The position numbers and the translations under genes are program-made. A DNA stretch of 44,327 nucleotides from Planctomycetota bacterium (lineage in GTDB: Bacteria; Planctomycetota; UBA8108; JACQVS01). Under the pieces are notes generated by a model. It had not been told where the DNA came from, did not search any database, and saw only the letters and a list, made by a program, of their open reading frames with translations. The DNA lies in contig JANQLS010000074.1 of the NCBI GenBank assembly GCA_028280485.1, forward strand, positions 1 to 44,327, given 5' to 3'. Positions 42,173-44,327 of this stretch are shown in pieces (within the stretch, counting starts at the first letter, position 1; the number at the start of each line of letters is the position of its first letter).

Positions 42173-42733
42173 CTACTCAAAATACCGCTTCATCTTGGGG
42201 TCTTGGCGAAGTTGGGAAAGCGCGTGGTGGAGCCTGCTTTTGATAGTGCCGATGGGTAGTTCGAGGGCTTGAGCGATCTCTTCTAATTTTAGGTCGTCAA
42301 CGAATCTTAAGAGTACGACTTCACGGTGTTCGGTACTCAAGGATTGCATCGCTATAGCGAGTTCAGCTCTTTGGTTGCTCACATTAGGGGTTGGAGGAGG
42401 AGCAGTCATTAAATCTAAAGCTTCTTTGTCACCTTGAAGCTTAGCTCTTTTCTTACGAGCAGCGATTCCGAGATGCTTGACGACGGGATATAAAAATGTC
42501 GTCAATTTAGCTCGAAGCTCAAAGCCGGGAAACTTACTCATGAAGTAGGAAAAGGTCTCCTGAAGAATATCCAAAGCTTCACTTTCATCCCCTGTCATCT
42601 GCTGGGCAAGGCGAACAACCCAGTCTCGATAGCGGTAGTAAAGAACCTCGAAGGCTTCACTCTGTCGAGCATTTAAGGCTTCGATGAGCTCTTCGTCGGT
42701 TGATTGAGGGGAGATTTGAATTCGTTTCATCAT
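42173..42733 (-). CDS. ECF sigma-70 family RNA polymerase sigma factor
   Basis: The 186-residue protein has sigma region 2 at about 27-95 (FEVLYYRYRDWVVRLAQQMT, ALDILQETFSYFMSKF) and region 4 at about 128-178 (LSTEHREVVLLRFVDDLKLE, EIAQALELPIGTIKSRLHHA). These bind the -10 and -35 elements and core polymerase. The MMKR start at 42733 is supported by the position of region 2. The next minus-strand gene, beyond the ParDE module, is the membrane dockerin protein, which could be its partner. The start region is shared with a divergent STAS gene over 188 AT-rich bases, so the two transcripts may be co-regulated. No conventional anti-sigma factor lies beside it. Confidence 0.92.
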   Translation of the reverse strand: MMKRIQISPQSTDEELIEALNARQSEAFEVLYYRYRDWVVRLAQQMTGDESEALDILQETFSYFMSKFPGFELRAKLTTFLYPVVKHLGIAARKKRAKLQGDKEALDLMTAPPPTPNVSNQRAELAIAMQSLSTEHREVVLLRFVDDLKLEEIAQALELPIGTIKSRLHHALSQLRQDPKMKRYFE

Positions 42734-42921
42734 GCCGGTTGGGCGTCGTGTCGAATGGGTGTCACATTAGAGCATTTATTAAATATTGTAAGATTTTAAT
42801 TTATATAACTTTATGAAGTTAATTTACTTGCGTTCAGAAAGTTTAACTGGTGAAGTGTCGCGCTTCACAATCAGCGCTTCCCCAAAACTTTCTTACCTGA
42901 ATAAAGTGTAGATCTTCTTCC

Positions 42922-43272
42922 ATGTGTTTCTTATTCGATCCTCCGCGTGATTGTGGGCGAATTATTACTGAAGTTTCTCGTGATTGCTTGAACATCAAGA
43001 TTTTAGGAGTCTTAACCGTTAATATGGGGCCAGAGTTGAGGCATGCCTATTCTGAGTCGGGCTCTGAAATTAATCAGATTCAGGTCGATTTCGAATTCAC
43101 GCGTTCTCTTTGCTCTGGTTCTACAGCATTGTTTCTAAATCTTTTAGCTCACGCAAAAAGTATTGAAGCTAAGGTGCGGTTCGTTAATCTCACTGAACAT
43201 GAAAACGCATTCCTGAAAGAGATCCGCCATTGGTCGGTGGTAAACTGGGGATTGGAACACCCATTGGAATAA
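42922..43272 (+). CDS. STAS-like (anti-sigma factor antagonist) domain protein
   Basis: This 116-residue protein looks like a single STAS domain. After a short N-terminus, NIKILGVLTVNMGPELRHAY gives the first strand and helix, QIQVDFEFTRSLCSGSTALFLNLLAHAK is the strand and helix that carry the phosphorylatable Ser in SpoIIAA-type proteins (here within CSGST), and AKVRFVNLTEHE is the next strand. STAS proteins control sigma factors by binding anti-sigma kinases. The ATG lacks a clear Shine-Dalgarno site. An ECF sigma gene follows 46 bases later on the same strand. An ECF sigma next to a STAS protein with no anti-sigma factor is unusual. The assignment rests on pattern, not on a search. Confidence 0.7.
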   Translation: MCFLFDPPRDCGRIITEVSRDCLNIKILGVLTVNMGPELRHAYSESGSEINQIQVDFEFTRSLCSGSTALFLNLLAHAKSIEAKVRFVNLTEHENAFLKEIRHWSVVNWGLEHPLE

Positions 43273-43318
43273 CTCTCAATCAGGATCATACAACCCTAAT
43301 CGCTATTCGAAGGCAACT

Positions 43319-43963
43319 ATGAACTCAAACTCTTCGGACGATCTTCCTTTAACTTCACTCTACCTCCAAAAAGCGAGGGAGGGAGATGAAGGTAGTTTGA
43401 GTTGGGTTGTAGATCGATTTTCTCCTGTCATGTTAGCGAATGCGAGGTACCGACTCCCCAATAAACTTAGGGAGTATTACGATCCTGAAGATATCGTTCA
43501 AGATGTGTGGTGTATCGTTTTGCCAAAGCTCAGCGAACTCGATCCTGACAGCAGCCGATATACCCCAATCTTTGTAAAGTATCTCAGCCAAGTACTTCAG
43601 TACCGTATCAACAATTTAATTCGCAAACATATTCGGGGAAAACCAGCGATCGAGAGAGGGCAGGTTAACGATGGTACAGAACTTCATAACCCTGTAGATG
43701 TATTTCCCGATTCGATGGCGGGAGCAGTGACTCGTCTGATTCATTCAGAGCAACGAGACATGGTCTTGGCGACCTTAGAAGACATGAGTGAACGAGATCG
43801 GGAAATCTTGGTTCTCAGAGGTATCGAGCAACATCCTTACCAAGAGATCGCTTCGATTTTAAATGAAGACGCGGCCGGCTTAGCGGTGAGGTACCAACGG
43901 GCTTTAGCTAAGATTAGAAAATTATTGCCAGGCTCGGCGTTTGATGAGTTGTCGAGTAAGTGA
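43319..43963 (+). CDS. ECF sigma-70 family RNA polymerase sigma factor (planctomycete type)
   Basis: The 214 residues include region 2 (FSPVMLANARYRLPNKLREY, YDPEDIVQDVWCIVLPKLSE) and region 4 (MSERDREILVLRGIEQHPYQ, EIASILNEDAAGLAVRYQRA). The longer linker and the DPEDIVQDVW motif recall the large ECF groups common in planctomycetes. AAGG lies six bases before the ATG. It follows the STAS-like gene by 46 bases and is probably co-transcribed with it. It is only distantly like the minus-strand ECF sigma gene 0.6 kb away, so the two are not recent duplicates. Confidence 0.92.
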   Translation: MNSNSSDDLPLTSLYLQKAREGDEGSLSWVVDRFSPVMLANARYRLPNKLREYYDPEDIVQDVWCIVLPKLSELDPDSSRYTPIFVKYLSQVLQYRINNLIRKHIRGKPAIERGQVNDGTELHNPVDVFPDSMAGAVTRLIHSEQRDMVLATLEDMSERDREILVLRGIEQHPYQEIASILNEDAAGLAVRYQRALAKIRKLLPGSAFDELSSK

Positions 43964-43965
43964 TG

Positions 43966-43988
43966 GTAGTAGGCACACGCCGTGTGCC
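43966..43988. repeat. Single hairpin repeat with GTAGTAGG end
   Basis: GTAGTAGG leads into GGCACAC/GTGTGCC, a 7-bp perfect stem (43972-43988), right after the sigma gene stop codon. It is related to the unit at 37369-37405. Confidence 0.6.
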
Positions 43989-44048
43989 GTTCTTTTCTTG
44001 CTATTATTGAGCGATTACCGATTTTAACGTAATCATTGATTGGCAAAT

Positions 44049-44200
44049 TAACTAGCCCGAAGCGCTAGCGAGGGTGAAAGAATAGTTCAGCTTTATAGTT
44101 AATAATTGGTTCTATTGAGTCGTTCCTACAAAACGTAGGTTCAAAGCGATTAATTCTCAGTTCAACATTTCTCCCCCTCGCTAGCGCTTCGGGCTAGTTA
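44049..44200. repeat. Paired inverted REP-like element with conserved core, copy 2
   Basis: Perfect inverted ends, TTAACTAGCCCGAAGCGCTA (44048 on) and its reverse complement (ending at 44201), enclose about 98 bases. These align with the minus strand of the element at 12470-12623, including GAGTCGT, ACAAAACGTAG and GCGATTA. No open reading frame is present. Confidence 0.8.
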
Positions 44201-44327
44201 ATTAGTTCCTGTTGATTAAACAGGAACTAAGCCGAGCTGGGATCAGTTCGGCCGCAAACATAGGGGCGAAGACCCTATGTTTAGCGGAGTGTAGTCAAAT
44301 CTTTGATTTGGCGGAACGGTTGAAACT
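44201..44327. repeat. Multi-hairpin repeat, copy 2, running into the window edge
   Basis: Consecutive hairpins are AGTTCCTGTT/AACAGGAACT (44204-44228), CCGAGCT/AGTTCGG (44232-44251), ACATAGGG/CCCTATGT (44258-44280) and CAAATC/GATTTG (44296-44310). The order, spacing and loops GATTA and GGGATC match copy 1 at 10550-10620. It begins three bases after the paired REP-like element and may continue beyond the window. Confidence 0.75.

Overview
The window most likely comes from a bacterium of the phylum Planctomycetota, judged from gene content and not from any search. Markers are S1 sulfatases, a PSCyt/DUF1549-DUF1553 protein next to a Tat-type DUF1501 protein, secreted proteins ending in dockerin-like EF-hand repeats, CRTAC1-type FG-GAP/ASPIC proteins, a CotH/lamin-tail surface protein, several ECF sigma factors and a VIT-VWA lipoprotein. 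Base composition is moderate (mid-40s % GC by eye). No tRNA, rRNA, CRISPR, transposase or phage gene was seen.

Layout. 0-2.4 kb: a decaying ECF sigma factor that enters from the left edge, then an extremely acidic repeat lipoprotein. 2.45-3.2 kb: a non-coding stretch with an array of perfect hairpins that share GGTCA in their loops. 3.2-6.3 kb: a family 2 glycosyltransferase, a VOC protein, an orphan protein and the ribosome-rescue factor ArfB. 6.5-8.7 kb: a secreted cohesin/dockerin-type protein. 9.2-14.8 kb: dihydroorotase, a CRTAC1-like lipoprotein, a heptosyltransferase-like protein and a one-pass membrane protein. 15-20.6 kb: an alcohol dehydrogenase, an orphan ABC substrate-binding protein, a haem/copper oxidoreductase followed by a redoxin lipoprotein, and a phosphopantetheinyl transferase. 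20.8-31.6 kb: mostly minus-strand catabolic and surface genes (DUF1501, PSCyt protein, two sulfatases, aldo/keto reductase), with one SRPBCC gene on the plus strand. 31.7-37.2 kb: a 1342-residue CotH/lamin-tail/dockerin protein and a second zinc dehydrogenase. 37.5-44.3 kb: an operon of membrane dockerin, membrane cohesin-like and VIT-VWA proteins; a ParDE toxin-antitoxin pair; an ECF sigma factor; and a divergent STAS protein with another ECF sigma factor.

How the genes fit together. The sulfatases, PSCyt/DUF1501 pair and dehydrogenases fit breakdown of sulfated polysaccharides. The ECF sigma factor at 42.2-42.7 kb probably controls, or once headed, the dockerin/cohesin/VIT-VWA operon; a ParDE module and a paired repeat now lie between them.

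The most unusual content is non-coding: (1) the GGTCA-loop hairpin array at 2.45-2.73 kb; (2) at least nine inverted pairs of REP-like hairpins whose two arms match each other in subtype, two of which also share about 100 bases of internal sequence; (3) a multi-hairpin repeat at 10.55 and 44.2 kb whose copies differ by paired substitutions that keep the stems. All were found by eye and none was tested by folding or database search.
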